64,000 nucleotides of DNA from Corynebacterium cystitidis (GTDB lineage: Bacteria; Actinomycetota; Actinomycetes; Mycobacteriales; Mycobacteriaceae). The notes below the pieces were generated by a model, which was not told the DNA's origin, made no database searches, and saw nothing but the letters and a program-made list of their open reading frames with translations. The position numbers and the translations under genes were made by a program. Below are positions 8,839-17,153 of this stretch, piece by piece. The stretch spans positions 2,418,001 through 2,482,000 of the forward strand of contig NZ_LT906473.1 of the NCBI RefSeq assembly GCF_900187295.1. Direction: 5' to 3'. Numbering within the stretch: the stretch's first letter is position 1; every line of letters starts with the position of its first letter.

Positions 8839-10119
8839 GTAGTAACGCGCAAGGAAGGAATCGCGGTATTCCTCAAAGCGGCCCTGCTGGATCGACTGGC
8901 GAATATTATCTACCAGGCGGATCATAAATTCCAGATTGTGCATAGTACACAACGTGCCTGCCAAAAATTCCTTCGCTTTAAGCAGATGATGGATATAGGC
9001 CCGCGAATAATTCTGCGAAACATAGCCACCGAACTCCTCGTCCACACCGCGGAAATCCCGTTTGAAACGCGCACCAGTCAGATTCAGCCGACCATCCAAC
9101 GTATAAACACCGCCGTGACGGCCCAGGCGTGTCGGCGCTACACAGTCAAAAGTATCAGCCCCTGCCTCAACAGCAGCGAAAATATCATCAGGCTCAGAAA
9201 TCCCTAGTAGGTGGCGCGGCTTATCTTCCGGTAACTCATCGGTGACCCATCCCACGATGGTTCCCAAGTTTTCCTTCTCAATTGCCCCACCGATCCCAAA
9301 TCCGCCGAAACCGCGCTTGCCCTCCATGCGCGCCTGCCGATCCAGCTCAAGCAGGCCCCGGGTTGCTTGCCTGCGAAGATCCTCGTACTGCGCGCCTTGC
9401 ACCACACCCCACAGGGACTGCTTTGGCCGTGCGCTGCGCAATCGTGTCAGCCGCGTATGTTCGTCAATGCAGCGCTTGGCCCAACGGCGCGTGCGTTCCA
9501 CCGATTCTTCCTGGTATTCACGCGTATCGACGAGAGTGGTCAGCTCATCGAATGCGAAGAGGATATCAGCACCCAAACCGTGCTGGATTTGCATTGACAC
9601 CTCAGGGGTAAAGCGGTGTGAGGAACCATCAATGAAACTCTTAAAATCCACGCCGTTATCGTCGACATGCGCCATGCGCTCTTTATCCTTCGCGCGAATG
9701 TCCTCGTGGCTGAGTTTTGCAGTGTCCATGGCCAGCACCTTTTTGAACCCCACACCCAGGCTCATCACCTGGAAACCACCGGAGTCTGTATAGGTGGGCC
9801 CGTGCCAGTTTGAGAACCGGGCCAAGCCACCTGCCTCATCCACAATGTCGTGCCCCGGCTGCAAATAGAGGTGGTAGGCGTTCGACAAGATGGCCTGCGC
9901 GCCGGTGTTGCGGATCTGCTCAGGTGTCAATGTTTTCACCGTTGCCTTAGTGGCTACGGGGATAAACGCGGGAGTATGGATCTCACCGTGCGGGGTGTGG
10001 ATCACACCTGTTCGGCCATGGCGCCCGGGGCCCTGCTCAAGGCGATCGCCAATGGTGAACGAGAGATCGTCGTCAAGCGACGCTGTCGGCTCGGTGGGCA
10101 CTGTGGGCTGGTTTGTCAT
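8827..10119 (-). CDS. tgt: tRNA-guanine (queuine) transglycosylase with altered zinc site
   Basis: A 430-aa TIM-barrel enzyme that exchanges guanine-34 of GUN-anticodon tRNAs for a 7-deazaguanine base. Core motifs are present: TDSGGFQVMSLG (general-acid Asp), FAFDE, GFGIGG, and DTFDCVAPTRLGRHG (nucleophile Asp). The usual zinc site CxCxxC before NYSRAYIHHL is missing: the sequence reads FGGYVSQNYSRAYIHHL, with Phe, Gly and Ser at the three Cys positions. The His of TMHN remains. Near the base pocket, DEC is DEL and the GGLAV-type loop is GGAIE, so base choice may differ from Zymomonas-type enzymes. It starts 2 bp after the mmpL gene stop, so it is probably co-transcribed with it. Confidence 0.92.
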   Translation of the reverse strand: MTNQPTVPTEPTASLDDDLSFTIGDRLEQGPGRHGRTGVIHTPHGEIHTPAFIPVATKATVKTLTPEQIRNTGAQAILSNAYHLYLQPGHDIVDEAGGLARFSNWHGPTYTDSGGFQVMSLGVGFKKVLAMDTAKLSHEDIRAKDKERMAHVDDNGVDFKSFIDGSSHRFTPEVSMQIQHGLGADILFAFDELTTLVDTREYQEESVERTRRWAKRCIDEHTRLTRLRSARPKQSLWGVVQGAQYEDLRRQATRGLLELDRQARMEGKRGFGGFGIGGAIEKENLGTIVGWVTDELPEDKPRHLLGISEPDDIFAAVEAGADTFDCVAPTRLGRHGGVYTLDGRLNLTGARFKRDFRGVDEEFGGYVSQNYSRAYIHHLLKAKEFLAGTLCTMHNLEFMIRLVDNIRQSIQQGRFEEYRDSFLARYYRAI

Positions 10120-10121
10120 AG

Positions 10122-12551
10122 TTAACCAGTGTAGACAAGGCCCGCGCGCTCTTTCGTTTCCTGTTGGCTTAAAAGTTTTTCTTCGTACTCTTCTTCCAGA
10201 GCAGCGCCCTCAACATCAAGATTAGGCAAGATCGTGTCCAACCAGTTCGGGATCCACCACGTTGCCCGCCCCATCAAAAACATCGTGGCAGGCACCAAGG
10301 CCATGCGGATAAAGAAGGCATCAAAGAAAATTCCTACGCCCAGGGCAAAACCGAAGATTTGGATAAAAGGCAAGGGCTGGTCAATGAAGGCAACAAATAC
10401 CACAATCATGATCACAGCGGCGGCTGTGACCACGCGGGCACCCTGGGCGAAGCCCTCCACCGTGGACTCCTCGACTGCCTTGAGCACGCCCTTTTCATAG
10501 TTGGCACCGCCGCGCGCGGTGTACTGCTCCTTCATCCGCGTGACCAAGAACACTTGGTAGTCCATGGCCAAACCAAAGGTCACGCCGATCAGGAAGATTG
10601 GCATAAATGACAACAGCGGGGCCGGGGTGTTGACCAAGTCCCACAAACCTTCCTGCCACACCAACACTGTCATGCCGAAGGCTGCACCCACAGAAAGCAG
10701 AAAACCAAGACCAGCCACGATCGGCACCATGATGGAGCGGAAGACCAACAGCAACAAGATGATCGCCAACCCAACAACCACCGCAAGGTAGAGGGGCATA
10801 GCGTCTTCGAGCTCTTCTGTAATGTCCATCTGAACAGCCGTCAGGCCTGTCAGCCCAAGATCTACGCCGGTGGCATCAGCTACCTGCTCGCCTTGGGCGC
10901 GCAGAGCCTCTGCAACAGCGACAGTGTGTTGGTCATCCGCCCCAGAAGTAGGGGTGACCAGAACCTGTGCGGCCGTCATATCATCGTTCGCAGCAATCAG
11001 CTGGGCGTGTTTCACACCGTTGACAGTTTTCATTTCATCCACGGTGTAGATGAACGAACTTGTCGCAGCAGCCTCAACCGGCTCTGTGCCCTCCATCGCA
11101 GACATGTACGGCTGCAACACTGGCGCCTCAGGGTTGATATTGTGCGCATCGACGATCACGAGAAACGGCGCGTTGACACCTTCACCAAAACCTTCAGCCA
11201 TGATGTCAGCCGACTTGCGCTGGGTGGTGTCCCTATTGCTTGTCGAATCCGAAGGTAGTGATAGTTCCATGTTTAGTACAGGAGCTGAGGCCGCACCAAG
11301 CAATAGCACCACCACAGCCATGACAAGCCCAGGGAAGCGCCGCACAAAGTTAACCCACTTACGGCCAAGAGAATCTGTGCTGAGATCTTTGCCCTCTGCC
11401 TTTCCCCGCCTAGGGTTACCAGCTACACCGGGTACTTTCACCCCAAATGCTCGGTCACCCCAGATGCCAAGCAAAGCAGGCACGAGGGTTAATGACACAA
11501 GCACCGCGATCGCCACCGTAACAGCGGCGGAAAGACCCATCCACGTCAAGAACTCAATGCGGGCAATTGCAAGTGCCACCAAGGCCACAAACACCGTAAA
11601 CCCGGCAAAGACCACGGAAGAACCTGCAGTACCCACAGCCATACCGGCGGCCTCGGGGCCGGGCATGCGTTGTCGCTCTTGCCTATAACGCGACAGGATA
11701 AATAAGGCGTAGTCAATGCCCACAGCCAAGCCAATCATGATTGCCAGCACCGGGGTAATCTCATTGAGCTCAACCCAGTGGGTAGCCATGACGATCAGCA
11801 ACACACCGATCCCCACCCCAATGACGGCCGTAATCACCGGCATGGATGCGGCGATCAGCGAGCCGAACGTGAAAATCAGCACAAAGAACGCCACAATCAG
11901 CCCAATGATCTCACTGGTGGATTTAATTTCGATGGGTTCACCAAAACCGGCGCCGCCGGCCTCCACCTGCAGGCCCTGGTCACGGCCGATCTCCATCGCC
12001 TCTGTCACGATGTCACGATCAGATTGCTCCACCGTGTAGTTGGTCTCCGCATCGAAGTTGAACGTGGTGTAGCCGATTGTTTGATCGTCGGAAAGCAACG
12101 CCACATTAGCGGCGTCTTGGCGTGCGGTTTCCTCTGGCAGGCCCATGTCGGTTTCCAACTTGACGATGGCCTCGGTCTGGGCAGGCGAAACATCAACGGG
12201 GTTGCCAAAACGCTCCGTATCCTTCATCACCAGATTATCTTCGAGGTAAGCGATGACCTCGTTGATGGCCGCGTAGTTCGCCGGATCAGCCAGCGTTTCA
12301 CCTTCGGGTGCTTTGAACACCAAGTTCACCCCCGGTGCACTCACCGGATTTGTCTGGTGAGGAAAGTTGTCCGCCAGGTTGTACAAGGCGTTGATCGACG
12401 GTGTGCCTGAGATGGAGAAGTTCGAGGTGAATGGCTTAGCCAGGCTCACACCCGCCGTTGCAGCAGCAATGAGCAGCACCAGCCATGCGATCACTAGGCG
12501 CCATTTTTGTTTATACGACCAGCGACCGAGCCGGAAGAGAAGTTTAGCCAC
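10122..12551 (-). CDS. MmpL/RND-family membrane transporter
   Basis: An 809-aa membrane protein with the duplicated MMPL layout: one N-terminal helix, a large extracytoplasmic loop, about five helices (residues 205-370), a cytoplasmic linker, then a second helix, loop and five-helix bundle to about 775. The motif VGIDYALFILSRYR in the first half and GLAMDYQVFLVTRM in the second are the Asp-Tyr pairs of proton-driven MmpL exporters. Corynebacterial relatives export trehalose monocorynomycolate or other lipids, but no neighbour identifies this one's cargo. It lies directly upstream of tgt. Confidence 0.9.
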   Translation of the reverse strand: MAKLLFRLGRWSYKQKWRLVIAWLVLLIAAATAGVSLAKPFTSNFSISGTPSINALYNLADNFPHQTNPVSAPGVNLVFKAPEGETLADPANYAAINEVIAYLEDNLVMKDTERFGNPVDVSPAQTEAIVKLETDMGLPEETARQDAANVALLSDDQTIGYTTFNFDAETNYTVEQSDRDIVTEAMEIGRDQGLQVEAGGAGFGEPIEIKSTSEIIGLIVAFFVLIFTFGSLIAASMPVITAVIGVGIGVLLIVMATHWVELNEITPVLAIMIGLAVGIDYALFILSRYRQERQRMPGPEAAGMAVGTAGSSVVFAGFTVFVALVALAIARIEFLTWMGLSAAVTVAIAVLVSLTLVPALLGIWGDRAFGVKVPGVAGNPRRGKAEGKDLSTDSLGRKWVNFVRRFPGLVMAVVVLLLGAASAPVLNMELSLPSDSTSNRDTTQRKSADIMAEGFGEGVNAPFLVIVDAHNINPEAPVLQPYMSAMEGTEPVEAAATSSFIYTVDEMKTVNGVKHAQLIAANDDMTAAQVLVTPTSGADDQHTVAVAEALRAQGEQVADATGVDLGLTGLTAVQMDITEELEDAMPLYLAVVVGLAIILLLLVFRSIMVPIVAGLGFLLSVGAAFGMTVLVWQEGLWDLVNTPAPLLSFMPIFLIGVTFGLAMDYQVFLVTRMKEQYTARGGANYEKGVLKAVEESTVEGFAQGARVVTAAAVIMIVVFVAFIDQPLPFIQIFGFALGVGIFFDAFFIRMALVPATMFLMGRATWWIPNWLDTILPNLDVEGAALEEEYEEKLLSQQETKERAGLVYTG

Positions 12552-12641
12552 GAAGTATTCAACTTCCTCACTTGGTATGTCTTTGGTATGTCTATTGTGG
12601 GGTGTCTGTCTAATCGAGAACCCATTCTAAGGGATTCAACA

Positions 12642-12679
12642 AAGAAAGCCCCCGACCTGCAGGTCAGAGGCTTTCTTTC
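12642..12679 (-). terminator. Terminator of tRNA-Ser(CGA)
   Basis: GAAAGCC...GGCTTTC with an inner GACCTGCAGGTC palindrome, ending in TTTCTTT on the minus strand just after the tRNA. Confidence 0.8.
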
Positions 12680-12685
12680 GATTGG

Positions 12686-12770
12686 CGGTAGTGGCGGGAT
12701 TTGAACCCGCGGTGGTTTTACCCACATTCGATTTCGAGTCGAACACCTTCGGCCGCTCGGACACACTACC
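12686..12770 (-). tRNA. tRNA-Ser (anticodon CGA)
   Basis: Acceptor GGTAGTG/CACTACC, anticodon loop CTCGAAA on a TTCGA/TCGAA stem, long variable arm, T arm GCGGG TTCAAAT CCCGC, discriminator G. Reads UCG codons. Confidence 0.95.
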
Positions 12771-12814
12771 GTCAACTAGGTTAACGGTTCAGTGCCTGCA
12801 GCTCCAAATTGGCG

Positions 12815-13030
12815 CTACTTGTTATCCTTGTCATCGTTCTGGAAAGAACCAATGACCTTGTTCGCGGCATCCTTGACCTTGTCGCCTGCTTCAGAAATCT
12901 TGTCCTTGAGATCGGCCTTGGTCTGGTCAGCCTTGCCCTCATCCTTCATGGAATCGTTGTCAGTAACTTCGCCAACGCCTTCCTTGATCTTGCCGCCTGC
13001 CTTCTCAAACTGGTTATCTACATCTGCCAT
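12815..13030 (-). CDS. CsbD-like stress protein
   Basis: A 71-aa highly charged, helical protein. It has the CsbD family pattern of a long amphipathic sequence rich in Lys, Asp and Glu with KIKEGVGEVTDN and repeated Asp-Lys-x-x-Glu-Ala stretches. Family members are general-stress proteins whose biochemical role is not established. A strong AAAGGAGC ribosome-binding site precedes the ATG. The gene stands alone between tRNA-Ser(CGA) and tadA. Confidence 0.85.
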   Translation of the reverse strand: MADVDNQFEKAGGKIKEGVGEVTDNDSMKDEGKADQTKADLKDKISEAGDKVKDAANKVIGSFQNDDKDNK

Positions 13031-13108
13031 GATGTGCTCCTTTATCTAAAACTTTCAGTTCCCCATTCATGGTACCTAGATCTAGGTCACCGCATGATAA
13101 CAATTTTA

Positions 13109-13585
13109 TTAACGCAGGCTGTCAAAGAAATCACCCAGCAGGGCGGCGCATTCGTCGGCACGCACCCCGGCGCGGACCTGCACCTGATGCAGCTGTCGCA
13201 CGTCGCGCAGCACGTCCACAATCGAACCCACCGCACCCGTGCGAGGTTCCCACGCACCAAAGATGAGGCTTTCTATTCGCGCGCCCACGATCGCCCCAGC
13301 GCACATCGTACAGGGCTCCAGGGTGACCACCAGTTCACAGCCATCCAGCCGCCACGTCCCAAGGGCCTTGGCTGCCGCCCGGATCGCTTCAACCTCGGCA
13401 TGGGCTGTGGGATCTTTATTCGCTTCACGACGATTCACCCCGCACGCCACCTCCGTGGAGTCAGGGCCGAAAATGACGGCGCCGACGGGGATATCACCCT
13501 CCGGGGTTGTTTCCGCCACTTCGAGGGCACGGGCCATTCGCTGATCGGCACGGCGCTGCGGCTGGGACCTGTTAGAGAACTGCAT
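13109..13585 (-). CDS. tadA: tRNA-specific adenosine deaminase
   Basis: A 158-aa zinc deaminase with the catalytic HAEVEA motif and the PCTMCAGAI zinc motif. It converts A34 to inosine in tRNA-Arg(ACG), two copies of which lie in this window (15133 and 22697). The start is uncertain: an ATG at 13585, an upstream TTG at 13606 and a later ATG at 13537 are in frame. With the chosen start it overlaps the preceding gene by 14 bp, so translation is probably coupled. Confidence 0.93.
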   Translation of the reverse strand: MQFSNRSQPQRRADQRMARALEVAETTPEGDIPVGAVIFGPDSTEVACGVNRREANKDPTAHAEVEAIRAAAKALGTWRLDGCELVVTLEPCTMCAGAIVGARIESLIFGAWEPRTGAVGSIVDVLRDVRQLHQVQVRAGVRADECAALLGDFFDSLR

Positions 13586-14060
13586 CAAGCTGGTCGACAA
13601 TTCCAAGTTCCTCGGCGATACGCTCGATCATTTCAGACGGGTCGGAGTCCTGATCGTCGGCAAGCACGCTCAAAAGCTCCTCCGACACACCAAGATCATC
13701 GAGGATATCGAAGTCACCGTCTGCCCAACCGTCGATGTGGTCCAGTTCGTCCGGATCAACATCCGGGATGCCAATGTTCAACTCATCGCAGATATCGGCA
13801 GCGTAATCATCATCGACGGCCATCGTGACATCCGATAACAACGCGTGGACGCGGTCAGGCCCAGGCCGAACAATGACGAAATACTCTTCCTCAACGTTAA
13901 GCAGGGCAAACGCGGCGCCTTCGCTGCGTAAATTACGCACGGTTTCCACAGCGTGAGAAATTCGGGTGAATGTGTCCTTGAAGGAACGCACGTTCCACCC
14001 ACCGTCCACCCAGGAAACGGTGACTGCAAATCCCTCGGGGTAGCCCGTTGAAGTGTCCAT
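13572..14060 (-). CDS. tRNA adenosine deaminase-associated protein
   Basis: A 162-aa acidic protein immediately upstream of, and overlapping, tadA. It begins MDTSTGYPEGFAVTVSWVDG and ends in a strongly acidic segment rich in Asp and Glu. The position and character match the actinobacterial family named for its link to tadA, whose function is unknown. The ATG at 14060 is chosen because upstream codons run into the shared promoter with tyrA, whose GTG start lies 40 bp away on the other strand. Confidence 0.82.
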   Translation of the reverse strand: MDTSTGYPEGFAVTVSWVDGGWNVRSFKDTFTRISHAVETVRNLRSEGAAFALLNVEEEYFVIVRPGPDRVHALLSDVTMAVDDDYAADICDELNIGIPDVDPDELDHIDGWADGDFDILDDLGVSEELLSVLADDQDSDPSEMIERIAEELGIVDQLDAVL

Positions 14061-14082
14061 GTCTAGTGAGAATAGCCGGTAT

Positions 14083-14098
14083 GTGACATTATTGTCAC
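14083..14098. promoter_or_regulatory. Inverted repeat (candidate operator) between tadA operon and tyrA
   Basis: GTGACA-TTAT-TGTCAC is a perfect 6-bp inverted repeat located 1 bp before the tyrA GTG and 22 bp before the divergent gene. It resembles a helix-turn-helix operator; its 4-bp spacer does not fit the GlxR/CRP pattern TGTGA-N6-TCACA exactly. Confidence 0.45.
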
Positions 14099-14099
14099 T

Positions 14100-15128
14100 G
14101 TGAGTTCTCGACCTGTATCCAGTCCTATTTGTATCGTGGGCCTTGGGTTGATTGGTGGTTCGCTGATGCGCGACCTCGTCAACGCTAAGCACACCGTTTT
14201 CGGCTACAACCGATCCGTCTCCGGCACCCGCGCCGCGGTCAAGGAAGGCTTCGAAGTTTCCGGCAATTTAGAAGAGGTGCTGAGGCACGCAGAAGAGGTT
14301 GCCGCCACCATCGTCGTGGCCGTGCCCATGCATGCTGTTGCGGAAGTCCTTGACGCTATTGTCGAACACGCCCCAAGCTGCGGTATCACCGACGTCGTGA
14401 GCGTGAAAAAGCCCGTCTACGACCTTATCTTGGAGCGCGGGCTGGAAAACCGCTACGTAGGTGGCCACCCCATGGCTGGTACCGAGAAGTCTGGTTGGGG
14501 TGCTTCCCACGAAGGCTTATTTGAGGGCGCTGCTTGGGTTGTCACTTACGATTACCCGCTGGAATGCGAAAAGAAGGATCAGCCGGTACCCGCCGAGTGG
14601 ATTGATTTATTCACCAACGTGGTCCAGATCATCCTTGGGGCCAAAGCGGAGGCCATTCCCGTCTCGGTCCGCGCGCACGACGAGGCGGTAGGCCGGGTAT
14701 CCCACCTACCGCATGTGGTGGCAGAAGCACTATCCATCGTGGGTGACAATGGTGGAACATTGGCCCAATCGCTGGCTGCAGGCTCCTTTAAGGACGCGAC
14801 CCGTGTAGCCGGCACCGCCCCTGAGCTGGTGCGCGCTATGTGCGAGACTAATGCGAAAGCTTTGGTGTACTCCCTCGACGAGATGATTGAGATCTTGCAG
14901 GAGGCACGCGACAACCTCGACTCTGCCGATCCGGATATTTCAGAGTTTGTCGACGCCGGCCACCGCGCCCACACTCGTTTGGAGGCCCGCACGGGCGCTC
15001 GTCGTGAGTCAGTCTCTCCGATTAAGATTTCCTCTCGCCCCGTGATGCGCCTGCATCCTGGTGGTCCGGGCTGGGTGCGCCAGCTTGTGCAGGCGGAAGA
15101 CTTGGGTGGGCGCATCGAGATTTTCTAA
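14100..15128 (+). CDS. tyrA: Prephenate/arogenate dehydrogenase
   Basis: A 342-aa TyrA-family enzyme for the oxidative decarboxylation step of tyrosine synthesis. N-terminal Rossmann motif GLGLIGGSL; catalytic-region motifs GGHPMAGTEKSG and HLPHVVAEAL; helical dimerisation domain after residue 190. Corynebacterial homologues use arogenate with NADP, so that substrate is likely here, but it cannot be read from the sequence. The start is a GTG. The gene ends just before the convergent tRNA-Arg. Confidence 0.92.
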   Translation: MSSRPVSSPICIVGLGLIGGSLMRDLVNAKHTVFGYNRSVSGTRAAVKEGFEVSGNLEEVLRHAEEVAATIVVAVPMHAVAEVLDAIVEHAPSCGITDVVSVKKPVYDLILERGLENRYVGGHPMAGTEKSGWGASHEGLFEGAAWVVTYDYPLECEKKDQPVPAEWIDLFTNVVQIILGAKAEAIPVSVRAHDEAVGRVSHLPHVVAEALSIVGDNGGTLAQSLAAGSFKDATRVAGTAPELVRAMCETNAKALVYSLDEMIEILQEARDNLDSADPDISEFVDAGHRAHTRLEARTGARRESVSPIKISSRPVMRLHPGGPGWVRQLVQAEDLGGRIEIF

Positions 15129-15132
15129 ATGG

Positions 15133-15208
15133 TGGTGCGCCCGGAGGGATTCGAACCCCCAACCTCTTGATCCGTAGTCAAGTGCTCTATCCGTTGAGCT
15201 ACGGGCGC
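15133..15208 (-). tRNA. tRNA-Arg (anticodon ACG)
   Basis: Acceptor GCGCCCG/CGGGCGC, anticodon loop CTACGGA, T arm GGGGG TTCGAAT CCCTC, discriminator A, and encoded CCA. A34 is the substrate of TadA. The sequence is identical to the copy at 22697-22772. Confidence 0.96.
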
Positions 15209-15270
15209 TAACCGCTACCAGCTCTGCTGGCAACGAATGACTAGTTTACACCCAGTTCACTTCAACACAA

Positions 15271-15295
15271 AAACGGCTGGCGGGACCAGCCGTTT
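15271..15295 (-). terminator. Terminator of the first DASS transporter gene
   Basis: AAACGGCTGG pairs perfectly with CCAGCCGTTT around a 5-bp loop. On the minus strand the stem is followed by TTTTTG, 20 bp after the stop of the transporter gene. Confidence 0.88.
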
Positions 15296-15315
15296 GCGTG
15301 GTGTTTCCCGGATGT

Positions 15316-16902
15316 CTAGAACGCTAATCCGAACACCGGTACTGCGATGAAGTAGGTAGCCAGGGTGATCAGTATCACTGCGATGATGTTGAGCCAGATA
15401 CCACCTTTGATCATGTCGCCAATCTTGACGTACCCGGAAGCGAACGCAATTGCGTTGGGCGGCGTTGCCACAGGCAGCATGAAAGCACAGGTTGCAGACA
15501 GTGCCACTGGGATAGTCAGAAGCAGCACGTTCATGTCGTTGCCGTCGCCGGTCAAGCCGATCCCCACGGCCACACCGCCCATGATGGGCAGGAAGGTAGC
15601 AGCGGTTGCGGTGTTTGAGGTGAACTCTGTCAGCACTAAAACAAGCAGCGCGACAGCGCCGATCAGCAGGAAGATTGGCAAGACCTCTAATGCTTTTGCT
15701 TGCTCACCGATCCACAGGGACAGACCTGTTGCGGTAAACATCGAGGACAGGGAGAGGCCACCGCCGAAAAGCAACAGCACGTCCCATGGGACATCGTTGG
15801 CGGTCTTCCAGTCGAGGACGCGCACGCCGGTCTTCCGGTCTGCGGGCAGGGTAAACATGAGCAGACCGGCAATAATGCCCACAATGGCGTCATTGTAGGG
15901 GAAGTCGGGAGCGTACTTGTCGACGATCAGCGGGACCACCACCCAGGCCAGTGCGGCCAACACAAAGATGATCGCTGCAATGACTTGTGGCGTGGTCCAC
16001 GGACCCATCTTTTTGATCTCGCCACGAATCAATTCCCTACCACCTGGGATATCGTTCATTTCTGGCTTGAACACGGTGATCAAAACGAGCCACGCAATGA
16101 TGGTGAAAATGAAGGCCACAGGAACGCCTACGAGCATCCACTGGCCGAAGCCGATGGTGATGTCGTGCGCTTCCTTCATATAACCAGACAGCAACGCGTT
16201 AGGTGGAGTACCGATCAGGGTGCCCAGTGAGCCGATTGAGGCTGCATAGGCGATGGCCAGCATCAAGCCGGTGGCAAACTTCTTTTGGTAACGCCATCCG
16301 CCCACGGTCTCAGCGGTCAAGGCCAGCACGGAGACACCGATGGGAAGCATCACCACAGCAGTAGCCGTGTTAGAAACCCACATAGACATAAACCCGGTGG
16401 CGATCATAAAGCCCAGGATCAATCGCTTCGGGGAGGTACCTACCAGCAATACAACACGCAGTGCGATGCGCCGGTGCACGTTCCACCGCTGCAGCCCTAA
16501 GGCCAGCAGGAAGCCGCCGAGGAACAGAAAGATGGTCGATGATGCGTAGGGCGAGCCAACATCGGAGAAGGATGCCACTCCTGCCAGCGGGAAGACGGCG
16601 ATCGGGATCAGTGCAGTGGCTGCCAGCGGGATCGCCTCTGTCATCCACCACACAGCCATCCAGACCGTGGTAGCAAGCACGACACGCATCGCTTGGTGGC
16701 TGTATTCGATTTCCGGGTCTGCCCCAGCCGATTCCAGTACAGTTTCTGGCGCGTTCTCCGGGAAGATGAAGTACACCAAAGCAGCAAGCACCAGCCCGAG
16801 TATGATGCCAAACGCTTGCCGGTGCCATTCGCGCTGTTCACGGATTTCGGTGTCTTCGCCTTGCGCCTGCGCGGTGCTGTCGTGAATTACTGGTGTGGAC
16901 AC
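15316..16902 (-). CDS. DASS-family (SLC13-like) anion:Na+ symporter
   Basis: A 528-aa membrane protein with about 11-12 hydrophobic helices. It carries the divalent-anion symporter hallmarks: SNTATAVVMLPIG in the first half and its inverted-repeat partner TEFTSNTATAATFLP in the second (SNT motifs that bind Na+ and carboxylate), plus GTPPNALLSGY and ATPPNAIAFASGY. Family substrates are C4-dicarboxylates such as succinate, fumarate and malate, or citrate or sulfate. It resembles the second DASS gene at 21052. It has its own terminator and a 250-bp upstream gap, so it is probably monocistronic. Confidence 0.92.
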   Translation of the reverse strand: MSTPVIHDSTAQAQGEDTEIREQREWHRQAFGIILGLVLAALVYFIFPENAPETVLESAGADPEIEYSHQAMRVVLATTVWMAVWWMTEAIPLAATALIPIAVFPLAGVASFSDVGSPYASSTIFLFLGGFLLALGLQRWNVHRRIALRVVLLVGTSPKRLILGFMIATGFMSMWVSNTATAVVMLPIGVSVLALTAETVGGWRYQKKFATGLMLAIAYAASIGSLGTLIGTPPNALLSGYMKEAHDITIGFGQWMLVGVPVAFIFTIIAWLVLITVFKPEMNDIPGGRELIRGEIKKMGPWTTPQVIAAIIFVLAALAWVVVPLIVDKYAPDFPYNDAIVGIIAGLLMFTLPADRKTGVRVLDWKTANDVPWDVLLLFGGGLSLSSMFTATGLSLWIGEQAKALEVLPIFLLIGAVALLVLVLTEFTSNTATAATFLPIMGGVAVGIGLTGDGNDMNVLLLTIPVALSATCAFMLPVATPPNAIAFASGYVKIGDMIKGGIWLNIIAVILITLATYFIAVPVFGLAF

Positions 16903-17153
16903 GTTGATCCCCTCCTTCGATTTTTCTGTGTGGCAGAAGCCCCAGCTGGCCTGGTGTGCGCCTGCTCACGTAAAACAGTCAACACTCTGACAATATCGTG
17001 TAACCCTGCCCCCAGGAATTCCGGGAACCGGAAAATGAACCATTCTGACTACTTTAGTTCCGGATAGTTAACTACTTCACTCAAATTCACCCCCTAATTG
17101 GGGCTTCTCGCACAATAAAACATCGCCTAGTTAGGTGGCGCTACCGCATTTGG

